Origin: DATCDR01 sp036510575
GTDB taxonomy: Bacteria > Actinomycetota > Acidimicrobiia > Acidimicrobiales > Bog-793
Assembly (NCBI GenBank): GCA_036510575.1
Contig: DATCDR010000163.1
Location: 1 to 35,927 of the forward strand
DNA length: 35,927 nucleotides
Direction: 5' to 3'
A model generated the notes under the pieces. That model worked only from the letters and a program-made list of their open reading frames with translations, had not been told where the DNA came from and searched no databases. The position numbers and the translations under genes were made by a program. Positions 7,017 through 15,663 of the stretch are shown here, one piece after another. Position 1 is the first letter of the stretch. Each line of letters begins with the position of its first letter.

Positions 7017-8867
7017 CTACGCCTTCGTGAGCGTCCGCGCCGCAGCTGCAATGTGTGGAGCGTTGATCCCCGCTTCGTTTAGCAGCTCCTCTGGTGTACC
7101 CGAGCCGACGATGTTGCGCACAGCTACGTGTGCGAAGGACAACTCGACTCCTGCGCCGAGCAGCTCGCCAGCTATCGCCTCGCCGAGACCTCCCGCAGGG
7201 AAGTGGTCCTCGACGACGACGACTCGACCGTTGGTCGCTTGCACCGATTGGATCAAAAGCTCGGTATCGAGTGGCTTTACCGAGTAGCAGTCGATGACGC
7301 GGCTAGCGATGCCCTCGCCTGCCAGGATCTCGGCTGCGGCGAGGCATTCATGCAACGTAACCCCAGCGCCGACCAGGGTGACCTGGTCGTCTGGGCTCTC
7401 GCGCAGCACCGCTGCACCACCGATCCGGAACTCCGTCCCTGGTGGGTACAACACGGGGTAGGCGCCCCGTGTCGTGCGGATGTAGGCGACTCCTGGAGCG
7501 TCGGCGATTGCCACGGTGAGCGCGGCCGCCGAAGGCGCATCGCAGGGATAGACCACAACCGAGCCGTTCGCGCTGCGCATGATGGCGAGGTCCTCGAGCG
7601 CCATCTGACTCGGACCGTCCGCCCCGATCTCGACGCCTGCGTGGCTACCCGCGAGGCGGATCTTCAGCCCGGAGATTCCAAGCATCCGGACGAAGTCAGC
7701 GGCGCGAGAGAAGAAGGCACCGAAGGTGGAGGCGAAGGGCACATAGCCCCGGACGGCGAAGCCGCCTGCTGCTGCGACCATCAGCTGCTCGGCGATGAAC
7801 GCCTCGAAGTAGCGCTCGGGAGCGACTGCGTCGAATCTCTCGGATCCAGTCGAGTTGCCTACCTCCGCGTCGAGCACCACAACTTCTGGTCGGGACTTGA
7901 GCGCGACGAGTGCGTCACCGTAGGCCGTTCGCGTCGCGATCTTCTTCCCCAGTTCGTAGGTTGGCAGCTCGATCTTCGAGTTCGGCGCCGGGGTGATCGC
8001 AGGCGTGCCGCCACCGGGTGCGGGCGAGGTGATCGTGATGTCGCTCACGCCCCCTAGCTCATCGATCGCAGCCAGTGCGTCGTCTGGTTTGAGGGCGACA
8101 CCGTGCCAGCCCAAGGCGTTTTCGAGCTTGGCGACCCCTTTGCCCTTGATCGTCTTTGCCAGGATCACGGTAGGTCGGCTACTCGACGCGGCCTTGTCCA
8201 TCGCGGCGTCGATCGCGGCGAGGTCGTGGCCGTCGATCTCGATTGCTTCGCAGCCGAAGGCTTCTACGCGGCGCGCGTACGCGCTCAGGTCCCACTCGAG
8301 CTCGGTAGGACCGCGTTGGCCGAGGCGGTTGACGTCGATCATCACCGTCAGGTTCGAGAGGCCGTAGTGCGACGCCTTGTCGAGTGCCTCCCAGACGGAG
8401 CCCTCTGCGGTCTCGGAGTCACCACAAAGCACCCAGACCCGGTAGTCGAGCTTGTCGAGGTACTTCCCGGCAAGGGCGACACCCACCCCTGCCGCGATTC
8501 CGAGACCGAGTGATCCAGTCGCTAGATCGATCCACGGCAGGGCGGGTGTGGGGTGGCCTTGGAGTCGCGCACCAAGGCGCCGATAGGTCGTAAGGAGCTC
8601 CTCCTCGCTCACGACGCCTACCGCCCGGTAGAGCGAATAGAGCAGTGGCGAGGCGTGGCCCTTCGAGAAGATCAGATGGTCGTTCGACGGCAGCTTCGGT
8701 TGGTTCCAGTCGTAATGCAGGTGCTTTGCGGCCAGCACCGCGATCAGGTCGGCGGCCGACATCGAGGACGTGGGGTGGCCAGATCCCGCTTCAGTAGAGC
8801 TTCGAATCGAGTCCACCCGCAACTGCTTGGCGACTGCAGCGATTTCGGCGTTGGTCAACGTAGGCAT
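7017..8867 (-). CDS. tkt: Transketolase, short animal-like type
   Basis: Thiamine-diphosphate enzyme of the pentose phosphate pathway that moves two-carbon units between sugar phosphates. At 616 residues it is shorter than the classical bacterial enzyme (about 660) and close to the vertebrate enzyme (623). Visible landmarks are His31 in GSGHPTS, FSKGHASP at 67-74, the cofactor motif GDSETAEG at 149-156 ending with Asn180, the catalytic glutamate in FIAEQ, and the SHAGVEIGADGPSQMALED stretch. From memory, the last third tracks human TKT closely (DDQVTLVGAGVTLHE, VEDH, GGLGEA). ATG 8867 has GAGGTGG upstream. Both halves are in one polypeptide, unlike split archaeal-type enzymes. Confidence 0.93.
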   Translation of the reverse strand: MPTLTNAEIAAVAKQLRVDSIRSSTEAGSGHPTSSMSAADLIAVLAAKHLHYDWNQPKLPSNDHLIFSKGHASPLLYSLYRAVGVVSEEELLTTYRRLGARLQGHPTPALPWIDLATGSLGLGIAAGVGVALAGKYLDKLDYRVWVLCGDSETAEGSVWEALDKASHYGLSNLTVMIDVNRLGQRGPTELEWDLSAYARRVEAFGCEAIEIDGHDLAAIDAAMDKAASSSRPTVILAKTIKGKGVAKLENALGWHGVALKPDDALAAIDELGGVSDITITSPAPGGGTPAITPAPNSKIELPTYELGKKIATRTAYGDALVALKSRPEVVVLDAEVGNSTGSERFDAVAPERYFEAFIAEQLMVAAAGGFAVRGYVPFASTFGAFFSRAADFVRMLGISGLKIRLAGSHAGVEIGADGPSQMALEDLAIMRSANGSVVVYPCDAPSAAALTVAIADAPGVAYIRTTRGAYPVLYPPGTEFRIGGAAVLRESPDDQVTLVGAGVTLHECLAAAEILAGEGIASRVIDCYSVKPLDTELLIQSVQATNGRVVVVEDHFPAGGLGEAIAGELLGAGVELSFAHVAVRNIVGSGTPEELLNEAGINAPHIAAAARTLTKA

Positions 8868-8931
8868 CTGCCACCTCGGGTTCGGTCCGGAACTGGTATC
8901 TAGGCTACAAGCCGGTGGTTGGTGCGAGCCC

Positions 8932-9603
8932 CTACCTTTTGGCGTTTCTCGGGCGAGAGGCGCCCGGCCGAGTGATCTTCTTCCTGACGTCGCGCTTTGC
9001 GGGCGCGCCGGTAAGCAGCGCTCGCATCAGCGTTGCCATCACCGACTCACACGCCGCAGCCGATCGACCGAGGCTCTCGCGCTGATAGTTCCAAGTCGGC
9101 CACGCGGTGGCGACGTCGAGCGCCACGAGAAGATCTTTCGCCGGGCGGGAGCGGTCTGAGAGCTCGGGAAACGTAGCGAGAAGTTGTGCGATCCGGACCT
9201 CGCGCGAACGTCGGCGTCCCTCTCGAATCTCGGTGCTGATGGGATCGTCGGCGAGCATCGATCGTCGAATTGGCGTGATCGCTTCGAAGAAGCGGCGAAC
9301 CTGTCGACAAAACGTCTCGATCCGCTCCTCTAGCGGAAGCGTCGGATCGATGAACCGGTATCCCACTTTGTAACGGCTTCGCTGCAGTTCGAGTGCGCGG
9401 CGCCGCACGTCCTCGACGTCTTCGAAGTGGTGATACACGGTTCGAAGCGACACGCCGGCCCTGTTCGAGACGGCCTGGGCGGTTGGTCGCATCTCGCCTT
9501 CGGCGACGAGTTCGAGGAGTGCTTCGAGAACTTTTGTCTGCGTACGCTGGCCTCGAAGCCGACGTCCGTCGGTCGAGAGATCTTCTTCCTCAATGGTGGG
9601 CAT
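8932..9603 (-). CDS. TetR-family transcriptional regulator
   Basis: A 223-residue regulator. The N-terminal helix-turn-helix is at about residues 41-60 (TAQAVSNRAGVSLRTVYHHF), with the aromatic TVYHHF end typical of TetR/AcrR proteins. The C-terminal ligand domain is not assignable, and the last 20 residues are strongly basic. It lies 64 bases before the transketolase gene on the same strand and after the DedA gene. A -10-like TAGGGT six bases before the ATG suggests a leaderless mRNA, and a palindrome overlaps it, consistent with self-repression. The target genes and ligand are unknown. Confidence 0.88.
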   Translation of the reverse strand: MPTIEEEDLSTDGRRLRGQRTQTKVLEALLELVAEGEMRPTAQAVSNRAGVSLRTVYHHFEDVEDVRRRALELQRSRYKVGYRFIDPTLPLEERIETFCRQVRRFFEAITPIRRSMLADDPISTEIREGRRRSREVRIAQLLATFPELSDRSRPAKDLLVALDVATAWPTWNYQRESLGRSAAACESVMATLMRALLTGAPAKRDVRKKITRPGASRPRNAKR

Positions 9604-9609
9604 CGAAAA

Positions 9610-9619
9610 ACCCTATAGG
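9610..9619 (-). promoter_or_regulatory. TetR gene -10 element overlapping a palindrome
   Basis: On the minus strand TAGGGT (9610-9615) lies six bases before the ATG. The perfect 8-bp palindrome CCTATAGG occupies 9612-9619 and overlaps it, a possible autoregulatory operator. Confidence 0.4.
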
Positions 9620-9700
9620 TATTTGGCCTTCCGGGCATTTCTGGTCGTCGGCGAGGCTCGCCAGCGAGTGCGGACGCATCGCCTTCGTCGCTGCGTCGAC

Positions 9701-10360
9701 CTACTCAGCAGGCTGCTCGACGAGCTGCTCGGGCGTGGCCTCGAGATCGGCACGATGGCGGAGATGGCGAATGACGAGAGCGACGAGCGCAAGTACCACA
9801 ACGCCGAGCGCGACCCAGAAGTACCGAACGATGCCGTCGTAGATCACACCGACGTGAGAGCCCGCCAAGTCACCGACGAGCGCCCATGTCGTCACCCATA
9901 CCACCGCGCCGATCGCGTTGAAGACGAAGAAGCGCTTCCAGGCCATCCCTGAGGTACCGGCGAGAATTCCGTTGGCTTGGCGGAGGCCTTCGACGAAGCG
10001 GGCGAGCACGATGATCTTCGGGCCTTGTCGCTCGAAGAACGCCTCAGCGGAGGCGAAGCGGCGTTCGTTCAGTCCGACGAAGCGGCCATAGCGTGTGACG
10101 AGGACCCTGCCGCCTGTTCGTCCGATGAAGTAACCGACGAAGCTGCCAAGGAACGTTGCGATCGTCCCGACAACGATGACCACGACGATGTTCAGCCGGC
10201 CCGCACCCGCGTAGATCGCCGCGGTGAGCAGAACCGTCTCACCTGGAACGGGTATCGCGAACGCTTCGAGGAATAAGACGCCGCCTACCGCGAGATAGCC
10301 GTGGCGCGTTATGAGTGGCCCGAGACTCTGGAGAAACCCAGGGAGGACGGCAGGTTGCAC
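9701..10360 (-). CDS. DedA-family membrane protein
   Basis: Integral membrane protein of the DedA/SNARE-associated (VTT) family, some members of which act as lipid scramblases or support membrane homeostasis. With the GTG at 10360 it has 219 residues, a normal length. Landmarks are EAFAIPVPGE at 32-41, the re-entrant-loop region, GYFIGRTGGR at 76-85, and the RFVEGLRQANGILAGTSGM block at 121-139. I chose GTG 10360 because TACGTT sits six bases upstream as a leaderless -10. The longer reading from ATG 10471 adds 37 residues with much lower third-position G+C and no family match. Its C-terminus is hydrophilic and acidic. It is divergent from the peroxiredoxin gene. Confidence 0.86.
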   Translation of the reverse strand: MQPAVLPGFLQSLGPLITRHGYLAVGGVLFLEAFAIPVPGETVLLTAAIYAGAGRLNIVVVIVVGTIATFLGSFVGYFIGRTGGRVLVTRYGRFVGLNERRFASAEAFFERQGPKIIVLARFVEGLRQANGILAGTSGMAWKRFFVFNAIGAVVWVTTWALVGDLAGSHVGVIYDGIVRYFWVALGVVVLALVALVIRHLRHRADLEATPEQLVEQPAE

Positions 10361-10366
10361 GGTAGC

Positions 10367-10372
10367 AACGTA
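10367..10372 (-). promoter_or_regulatory. Leaderless -10 of the DedA gene
   Basis: Minus-strand TACGTT, six bases before the GTG at 10360. It supports the short start for the DedA protein. No clear -35 is visible. Confidence 0.45.
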
Positions 10373-10453
10373 CAAGGCAGTTGACGCCTTGGGGAGCGAA
10401 GCGAGCGGTTCTAATTGTTGACCCGCGAGGTCGACTATCTGGCTATTGCTCAC

Positions 10454-10459
10454 TATGAT
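10454..10459 (+). promoter_or_regulatory. -10 element of the peroxiredoxin gene
   Basis: TATGAT matches five of six positions of the -10 consensus and lies about 40 bases before the ATG. Unlike several neighbours, this gene would have a short leader, which contains the GAGGGG ribosome site at 10488-10493. Confidence 0.45.
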
Positions 10460-10500
10460 CGCGCTAGGCATATTCGCTACTGCAACTGAGGGGAAACAAC

Positions 10501-11136
<636 letters not shown>

Positions 11137-11152
11137 GCAACCAGCTCGTTGT

Positions 11153-11186
11153 GATGCCCCGTCCCGGGCTACTGGGACGGGGCATC
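11153..11186 (+). terminator. Strong hairpin terminator after the peroxiredoxin gene
   Basis: A perfect 13-bp stem (GATGCCCCGTCCC with its exact complement at 11174-11186) closes an eight-base loop. There is no T-run after it, which is common for actinobacterial terminators. Confidence 0.8.
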
Positions 11187-11240
11187 ATCGTGCCCGCACA
11201 GATTGCTCGGAATAGAGTTCCATCGGGGCAGTGCCCGGGG

Positions 11241-11246
11241 TACGCT
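11241..11246 (+). promoter_or_regulatory. Leaderless -10 of the GT87-like gene
   Basis: TACGCT lies exactly six bases before the GTG at 11253, just after the peroxiredoxin terminator. It supports GTG 11253 as the start. Confidence 0.45.
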
Positions 11247-11252
11247 CATCCC

Positions 11253-12725
11253 GTGCTGGGGGCTGGCATCTCCTTGTGGAATTGGCTCGAAGGAATCCCA
11301 GCTCTGGTACAGGACGCTGCGCTCTACATCGCGGCCGCCGGCTTCGCGTTCTTAACCTCTGCGTTCGCAGTTTCGTCCGACTACCGCTCCTGGGGGTGGT
11401 TCGCGGGCATCGTCTACGTCGTCGCTGCTTTGGTGGCGATGCTTTGCCAACGAGTGATTCTCCGCTCGCCACTAGAAGGCCGATTGCTCGCTGCGCAGAT
11501 CTTCTCGATGCGACGGATCATCGTCGCCTTGGTCGTGTGTGGGGCCGTGTTCGCGCCACTCGCTGCCGAGGTTGGGTGGCGAGCAGAGGCTGCAACGGGC
11601 GCGCACGCGCAACCTGAGGTACCAGTGATCGAGCGCGCAGGAGACCGTGTGGCGGCTGGGCACTCGCCCTACCTTGCGAATCCGACGCAAGTAGGTAACG
11701 ACGCCGGCTCGGACGCGCGGAACATCGATGCCGAGAGCTTCTTCCCGTATCTTCCGGGGATGGCGGTGTTCGGTCTCACGAACGCGCTTTCGCTCCCGGT
11801 GGCGCTCACCGACGCCCGTCTTGTGATCGTCGCTTTTACGATCGCTATCGCCGCGCTTGCGCTTCGACTGGCGGGAGCGAGCAACGGACGTCGATTACGG
11901 GTCCTTCAGTTTCTTGTGGCGCTGCCACTTGGCGCGCTGCCGCTCGTAACTGGCGGCGACGACCTTCCCGTCATCGCGCTCGTGCTGCTCGGCCTCGTCC
12001 TTGCCGCGCGGCGATCGCCGATACTTGCCGGCCTTGCGCTTGGCTGCGCGGCGACGCTCAAGTTCACGGCGTGGCCGATCTTGTTGTTGATGGCGTTGGC
12101 CTCCCAGGACCGGGCCGGTCGCCGGGCTCCTGGCCGCTATCTCGTGGCTGCCGCGCTCGTCGTCGTTCCCGTGACAGCGATCGGCCTCATTCCTTCGCCA
12201 AAGGCGTTCTTCGAGAGTGTTGTGCGGTTCCCACTCGGCCTCACGAACATTCGCTCGCCTGCGGCGAGTCCGCTCCTTGGCCAGATGATCACTAATCTGC
12301 TGCCGAGTCATCGAAGGTTGATAACCGTCGTTCTGCTCGTGGTGGGTCTTGGGATCGTCATCGCGGTCGGAAAGATACGAACGCCGCGGACGACGGCTCA
12401 GGTGGCAGGCTTTACGGCGTTCGCGCTGCTGATCGCGACCGTGCTGGCCCCGGCGACGCGCTTTGGCTACCTCATCTACCCAGCCGATCTCGCTGCATTC
12501 GCGTATCTCGTCGCAGGGATGCGGCCCGTCGCTGTCGCGACCGGTAAATCCGAGCAGTCCGGTCAATCCGAGCAGTCCGGCGAGTTGGTGTCGGCTGGTC
12601 AGTCGGGGTCGTCGAGTTCGACGAGCTGGAGCGAGACCGTCGACGCAACGGTCGCGTCGCCACCACCTAGCGCGGGTGAGACGGACGGATTGCTCGACTC
12701 GACGATGACCTCTAGCTCCCAATAG
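11253..12725 (+). CDS. Polytopic membrane protein, GT87-like (GT-C) candidate
   Basis: A 490-residue protein with about ten membrane spans. The first large extracytoplasmic segment contains AGHSPYLANP and ESFFPYLPGMA, and later spans carry AATLKFTAWP. This layout resembles the GT87/DUF2029 polyprenol-phosphate-mannose-dependent mannosyltransferases, but I cannot point to a diagnostic residue set, so the family is tentative. I start at GTG 11253, six bases after a -10-like TACGCT. An ATG at 11151 would place the peroxiredoxin terminator hairpin inside the gene. The last 65 or so residues are Ser/Thr/Gly-rich, begin with a small KSEQSGQSEQSG repeat and are read on the opposite strand of the converging gene. 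They are unlikely to belong to the catalytic fold. Confidence 0.7.
   Translation: MLGAGISLWNWLEGIPALVQDAALYIAAAGFAFLTSAFAVSSDYRSWGWFAGIVYVVAALVAMLCQRVILRSPLEGRLLAAQIFSMRRIIVALVVCGAVFAPLAAEVGWRAEAATGAHAQPEVPVIERAGDRVAAGHSPYLANPTQVGNDAGSDARNIDAESFFPYLPGMAVFGLTNALSLPVALTDARLVIVAFTIAIAALALRLAGASNGRRLRVLQFLVALPLGALPLVTGGDDLPVIALVLLGLVLAARRSPILAGLALGCAATLKFTAWPILLLMALASQDRAGRRAPGRYLVAAALVVVPVTAIGLIPSPKAFFESVVRFPLGLTNIRSPAASPLLGQMITNLLPSHRRLITVVLLVVGLGIVIAVGKIRTPRTTAQVAGFTAFALLIATVLAPATRFGYLIYPADLAAFAYLVAGMRPVAVATGKSEQSGQSEQSGELVSAGQSGSSSSTSWSETVDATVASPPPSAGETDGLLDSTMTSSSQ
12547..12580 (+). repeat. Two tandem copies of an 18-base unit
   Basis: An 18-base unit beginning AATCCGAGCAGTCCGG is repeated almost twice without interruption and encodes SEQSG-Q-SEQSG. 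It lies at the start of the low-complexity tail of the GT87-like protein. Confidence 0.8.
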
Positions 12726-13270
12726 AAGCCGTCCGATCCGCCGATCGTGGCGAACAGCTCGCTGCCTTTGCCATCGGCTGTCGCGTCGGTTCGGGTTAGC
12801 TTCCACTTCTCGTGGCTGAGCTCGAGCCGGTAGAAGGTGACGAGGTCGCTCGCCTGATCCGGCGCCGACAGCGTCAGGTTCCCTGCAAATAGCTCGAGAT
12901 TCTCGGCTGCCCGATGCGACGACGTGAGCGTGGCATTCGCCGGCACCACTACCGCCTCGGTCACGTTCGCCGGTGGCTCGCCGGCGACGGCGATCTTGGA
13001 GATGAAGTTGCTCGCGCTCGCCGCCGAGATCGTCGATCCCGAGACCTGCCCGAGCGCTGCTGGAGGCACCTTTGGTCCCGACGAGAGCGCCGCCAGCAGA
13101 AAACCACCGAGTGCGACGACAGCGACGAGGCCGAGAAAGATCAGTGCCGGACCCTTGCGCGGAAATTGCGGCGAAAGTCGCGAGACGCCAGGCTCGGGTA
13201 GGGACCCGCCGTCGGCGTTCACCGCAGGCGAGGTGGTAACAGCGGGAGTGGATTCGCCGGTCGCGGTCAT
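12599..13270 (-). CDS. Single-span membrane-anchored protein of unknown function
   Basis: I do not recognise this 223-residue protein. A Pro/Ser/Thr-rich cytoplasmic start of about 40 residues is followed by one membrane span (about 41-63), then an extracytoplasmic domain of about 155 residues that appears rich in beta strands and has no cysteines. The body includes SDLVTFYRLELSHEKWKLTRT and an acidic end. The pattern is that of a small exported domain held at the membrane. Its 3' 127 bases overlap tail to tail with the GT87-like gene. A promoter with TTGTCA, 16 bases, TAGGCT lies upstream, and a 15-bp palindrome covers its -35. It is divergent from rel. Confidence 0.75.
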   Translation of the reverse strand: MTATGESTPAVTTSPAVNADGGSLPEPGVSRLSPQFPRKGPALIFLGLVAVVALGGFLLAALSSGPKVPPAALGQVSGSTISAASASNFISKIAVAGEPPANVTEAVVVPANATLTSSHRAAENLELFAGNLTLSAPDQASDLVTFYRLELSHEKWKLTRTDATADGKGSELFATIGGSDGFYWELEVIVESSNPSVSPALGGGDATVASTVSLQLVELDDPD

Positions 13271-13285
13271 GATCAGATCTTTTCC

Positions 13286-13313
13286 AGCCTACCGGTCGTC
13301 AACTTTGTGACAA
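13286..13313 (-). promoter_or_regulatory. Promoter of the anchored-protein gene
   Basis: On the minus strand TTGTCA (13308-13313, five of six consensus positions) and TAGGCT (13286-13291) are 16 bases apart, ahead of the ATG at 13270. The predicted leader is under ten bases. Confidence 0.5.
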
Positions 13314-13316
13314 AGT
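13302..13316. promoter_or_regulatory. Perfect 15-bp palindrome, candidate operator
   Basis: ACTTTGT-G-ACAAAGT is an exact inverted repeat of 7-bp arms about a single base, sitting on the -35 of the anchored-protein gene in the rel divergent region. Its size and symmetry fit a dimeric repressor site. The regulator is unknown. Confidence 0.5.
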
Positions 13317-13333
13317 CGAAGGTCCGCACTTTC

Positions 13334-13343
13334 CACACGTGTG
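13334..13343. promoter_or_regulatory. Second palindrome upstream of rel
   Basis: CACACGTGTG is a perfect 10-bp palindrome 18 bases from the larger one and 37 bases before the rel ATG. It might be a second binding site, or chance. Confidence 0.25.
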
Positions 13344-13369
13344 TGGCACTCCCGAGCACCGGTCGGCGG

Positions 13370-13375
13370 TAGCCT
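13370..13375 (+). promoter_or_regulatory. Leaderless -10 of rel
   Basis: TAGCCT lies five bases before the rel ATG. The GAGG next to the ATG is too close to act as a ribosome site, which fits leaderless initiation. Confidence 0.4.
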
Positions 13376-13380
13376 GAGGT

Positions 13381-15663
13381 ATGGCGATCGTCGAACCACT
13401 GGCGAATGGAACAACTGAGTTCCGACCTGGGTCTCCGGTACTTTCTTCGGAGGCTTCCTCGGACATGGTGCCCACTATTGAGCCGCTCCTTGCCGAGCTC
13501 GCCAAGCGTCGTCCAGACGAGGACGGTGACATCGTTCGACGGGCGTTCGCGGTCGCAAGTCGTGCCCATGAGGGTCAGACCCGACTCTCTGGTGAGCCCT
13601 ACGTCGCACACTCGGTCGCCGTAGGTCTGATCGTCGCGCAACTCGGTCTCGATGCGACGAGCGCTGCTGCCGCGGTGCTCCACGATGTCGTCGAGGACAC
13701 CGAGGTCACGCTCGATGAGATCGCTGCGGAGTTCGGCCCAGACGTCGCAGAGATCGTCGACGGTGTGACCAAGATCGATCGCCTGCACGTTTCCTCGAGA
13801 GAGGCCCAGCAGGCGGCGACGGTACGAAAGATGCTCGTCGCGATGGCCAAGGACTGGCGAGTGCTCGTAATAAAGCTCGCCGACCGACTACACAACATGC
13901 GGACGCTCTCGGTGATGCCGGAGTGGAAGCAGCATCGAACCGCGCAGCAGACGCTCGATATCTACGCGCCGCTCGCGCACCGGCTCGGTATCGAGGAGAT
14001 CAAGTGGCAGCTCGAAGATCTCTCGTTCCAGGCACTTCACCCGAAGCGCTACGCCGAGATCGCGCAGATGGTGGCGACGAGAGCCCCACGGCTTGATATC
14101 GAGCTCGATCAGGTACTCGACCTCGTCCGAGGGCGCCTCGCAGCCCTTGGCGTCGAGGCGGTCGTGACGGGCAGGCCGAAGCACCTTTGGAGCATCTACG
14201 AAAAGATGGTGGTCCGGGGCAAGGAGTTCGACGAGATCCATGACCTCATCGGGATCCGCATCGTCGTCGACCAAGAGAAGGACTGCTGGGCAGCGCTCGG
14301 CTCCGTGCACGCGCTCTGGCCTCCGATCCAGGGCAGGTTCAAGGACTACATCAACTCGCCGAAGTTCAACCTCTACCAGTCGCTGCACACAACGGTGCTC
14401 GGCGCGAGTGGGAAGGCCATCGAGGTCCAGGTCCGGACCCAGGAGATGCACCACCGCGCGGAGTACGGCATCGCAGCCCACTGGGGCTACAAAGAGGCGG
14501 TCGGCCTCGGTGCACACTCGGCGGAGGACATGGCGTGGTTCCGGCGCTTCGCCGATTGGGAGCAGGACACCACCGACCCAGTCGAGTTCCTCGAGTCATT
14601 AAAGCTCGACCTCGACCAGGGCGAGGTGTACGCCTTCACGCCCAAAGGCGCGATCATCACCTTGCCCACCGGCGCGACGCCGATCGACTTCGCCTACGCG
14701 GTCCACACCGAGGTTGGGCACCACTGCATCGGTGCCAGGGCGAACGGCCGGCTGATACCGCTTGACTCGAAGCTGAACTCTGGTGACACCGTCGAGATCT
14801 TCACCTCCAAGATCCCAACAGCCGGCCCGAGTCAGGATTGGCTAAAGATCGTCGTGTCGGCTCGAGCGAGGAACAAGATTCGCCAGTGGTTCTCGAGGGA
14901 GCGGCGCGAGGACTCCATCGACAGCGGCAGAGAAGAGCTTGTAAAGGCGCTTCGCCGCGAGGGTCTCCCGGCCCAACAGCTCTCCGCGCCCGCAGCACTT
15001 GGCGAGATCGCCACGTCGCTCGGGTTCTCCGACGTCGACACGCTCTACGCGGCGATCGGCGACGGCCACAGCTCGGCTCGAAATATCGTGCAGCGTCTAC
15101 AACGCGACCTCTCAGACGGCGAGGAGCAGCCGCCGACGACGGTGTTTCGATCCAGGCGGCCCACTGGCAGGGGTTCGGGCGCGGTTGGCGTCTACGTGGA
15201 GGGTCTCGACGATGTGATGGTGCGGCTGTCGCGGTGCTGCACACCGGTTCCTGGCGACGCCATCATCGGGTTCGTGACACGCGGCAGGGGAGTCTCGGTC
15301 CATCGCGAGAGCTGCACGAACGCCCAGGCGCTCGTCGGCAAGAAGGGCGAGCGCCTGATCGAGGTCGAGTGGGACGAGTCGCTGCCGCACGTGTTCTTAG
15401 CCGCCGTCGAGTTGAAGGCCCTCGATCGTGCACAGCTTCTCGTCGACGTGGCGCGCATCTTTTCTGAGAATCACGTGCCGATCTACTCCTCCTCGACCCA
15501 GGTGGGCGCAGATAGGGTGTCGAGCATGCGTTTCGAGTGCGAGCTTGCCGACGTCGGCCATCTCGACACTGTTCTCAATGCGATTCGCCAGCTAGAGGGT
15601 GTCTACGATGCGTACCGCATCCTCCCTGGCAGGGGTCGACCGCTGGCATTTTCTCAGCAGTGA
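13381..15663 (+). CDS. rel: Bifunctional (p)ppGpp synthetase/hydrolase Rel
   Basis: Makes and degrades the stringent-response alarmones pppGpp and ppGpp. At 760 residues it has the full long-RSH layout. The hydrolase HD domain has its metal ligands in place: His63 (SRAHEGQ), His101-Asp102 (LHDVVEDT) and Asp168 (KLADRLHNMRTL). The synthetase domain is at about 250-375 (RGKEFDEIHDLIGIR, NLYQSLHTTV, EVQVRTQEMHHRAEYG). A TGS domain is at about 415-476, a cysteine-containing zinc-finger-like domain near 615-670 (LSRCCTPVPGD, HRESC) and an ACT domain at the end. Both activities should be intact. It is the first gene of a long coupled operon, its TGA overlaps the GTG of hisS, and it seems to be transcribed from a leaderless promoter. 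Confidence 0.97.
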   Translation: MAIVEPLANGTTEFRPGSPVLSSEASSDMVPTIEPLLAELAKRRPDEDGDIVRRAFAVASRAHEGQTRLSGEPYVAHSVAVGLIVAQLGLDATSAAAAVLHDVVEDTEVTLDEIAAEFGPDVAEIVDGVTKIDRLHVSSREAQQAATVRKMLVAMAKDWRVLVIKLADRLHNMRTLSVMPEWKQHRTAQQTLDIYAPLAHRLGIEEIKWQLEDLSFQALHPKRYAEIAQMVATRAPRLDIELDQVLDLVRGRLAALGVEAVVTGRPKHLWSIYEKMVVRGKEFDEIHDLIGIRIVVDQEKDCWAALGSVHALWPPIQGRFKDYINSPKFNLYQSLHTTVLGASGKAIEVQVRTQEMHHRAEYGIAAHWGYKEAVGLGAHSAEDMAWFRRFADWEQDTTDPVEFLESLKLDLDQGEVYAFTPKGAIITLPTGATPIDFAYAVHTEVGHHCIGARANGRLIPLDSKLNSGDTVEIFTSKIPTAGPSQDWLKIVVSARARNKIRQWFSRERREDSIDSGREELVKALRREGLPAQQLSAPAALGEIATSLGFSDVDTLYAAIGDGHSSARNIVQRLQRDLSDGEEQPPTTVFRSRRPTGRGSGAVGVYVEGLDDVMVRLSRCCTPVPGDAIIGFVTRGRGVSVHRESCTNAQALVGKKGERLIEVEWDESLPHVFLAAVELKALDRAQLLVDVARIFSENHVPIYSSSTQVGADRVSSMRFECELADVGHLDTVLNAIRQLEGVYDAYRILPGRGRPLAFSQQ

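Noticed and set aside
12547..12580. CRISPR-like repeat
   Set aside because: Only two adjacent 18-base copies without spacers, inside a coding sequence.
11895..12806. Minus-strand frame of about 300 codons across the GT87-like gene
   Set aside because: The translation is extremely rich in Arg, Asp, Glu and His, typical of the complement of membrane-protein codons, and it also clashes with the anchored-protein gene.
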